Positions 63,816 to 64,000 of a stretch of DNA of 64,000 bases are shown in pieces. Made by a program: the position numbers and the translations under genes. Source of the DNA: Halopenitus persicus (GTDB taxonomy: Archaea > Halobacteriota > Halobacteria > Halobacteriales > Haloferacaceae); NCBI RefSeq assembly GCF_002355635.1, contig NZ_AP017559.1:62001-126000 (forward strand), written 5' to 3'. Under the pieces are notes generated by a model. The model was not told where the DNA came from. It was given only the letters and a program-made list of their open reading frames with translations, and made no database searches. The stretch's first letter is position 1, and every line of letters starts with the position of its first letter.

Positions 63816-64000
63816 ATGGTGTTTAGCCTATCTGAAGAACAGCGGGCTGTGCGTCAGTCCGTTCGGGACTTCGCGGAAAATGAAATTGCACCAGTCGCAA
63901 AGGAAATCAATGACAAAGGCGAATTTCCAGAAGAGGTTATCAGTAAAGCAGCCGAAGTGGGATTTCTTTCAGCAAGTATTCCTGCAGAATATGGTGGATC
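63816..64000 (+). CDS. acyl-CoA dehydrogenase (3' end beyond window)
   Basis: The first 61 residues of an FAD-dependent acyl-CoA dehydrogenase: MVFSLSEEQRAVRQSVRDFA, ENEIAPVAKEINDKGEFPEE and FLSASIPAEYGG are the standard N-terminal helical domain. The TATA box ~20 bp upstream suggests a nearly leaderless transcript. It would hand electrons to the EtfBA pair just upstream and make the enoyl-CoA used by the HadAB-like hydratase. Chain or branch preference cannot be judged from this part. Confidence 0.88.
   Translation, partial: MVFSLSEEQRAVRQSVRDFAENEIAPVAKEINDKGEFPEEVISKAAEVGFLSASIPAEYGG

Overview
The window reads as part of a large plasmid or mini-chromosome of a haloarchaeon (class Halobacteria). 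The proteins are strongly acidic. Secreted proteins carry twin-arginine lipoprotein signals, promoters are archaeal TATA-type with several probably leaderless genes, and there are three Orc1/Cdc6 initiators and many halophile-type insertion sequences (IS5, IS630, IS6-like, IS200/IS605). The end of the window is open in an acyl-CoA dehydrogenase gene.

Positions 1-23000 hold three separate origin modules. Each has one orc1/cdc6 gene flanked by its own, unrelated family of origin-box repeats: 885-3423, 11818-13669 and 19312-23023. Between them lie plasmid genes (small zinc-ribbon proteins, a HEAT-like protein, an RHH/PIN toxin-antitoxin pair, a Bat-type regulator, an alpha/beta hydrolase, a PolB2-like DNA polymerase) and three of the four copies of a 1055-bp IS630-type element. 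One copy has decapitated an aldehyde dehydrogenase gene. An IS5 element at 20030 splits a small zinc-ribbon gene that can be restored on paper.

Positions 23000-40900 hold a SNF2 helicase with a downstream HhH-repeat partner, a winged-helix regulator, an AbrB/PIN pair, a 632-residue protein I cannot place, and an ABC importer cluster with a HAD phosphatase and a metallophosphoesterase. Decayed plasmid genes (SWIM zinc finger, ArdC tail, DUF6788-like starts) and panB also lie here. A repeated palindrome (half-site TTAACCAACA, usually 31 bp apart) occurs seven times between 829 and 40836, next to the DUF6788-like genes and at both ends of the polymerase gene. It is the most unusual signal in the window.

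Positions 41000-64000 have lower GC and look like a catabolic island broken up by insertion sequences: IclR regulator, orphan solute-binding lipoprotein, class III CoA-transferase, SDR, methylmalonyl-CoA mutase large subunit, a HadA/HadB-like dehydratase pair, EtfB/EtfA and an acyl-CoA dehydrogenase. Together these fit uptake, CoA activation, beta-oxidation-type dehydrogenation and hydration, and exit through methylmalonyl-CoA. Several insertion sequences are nested inside older ones, and many copies are dead.
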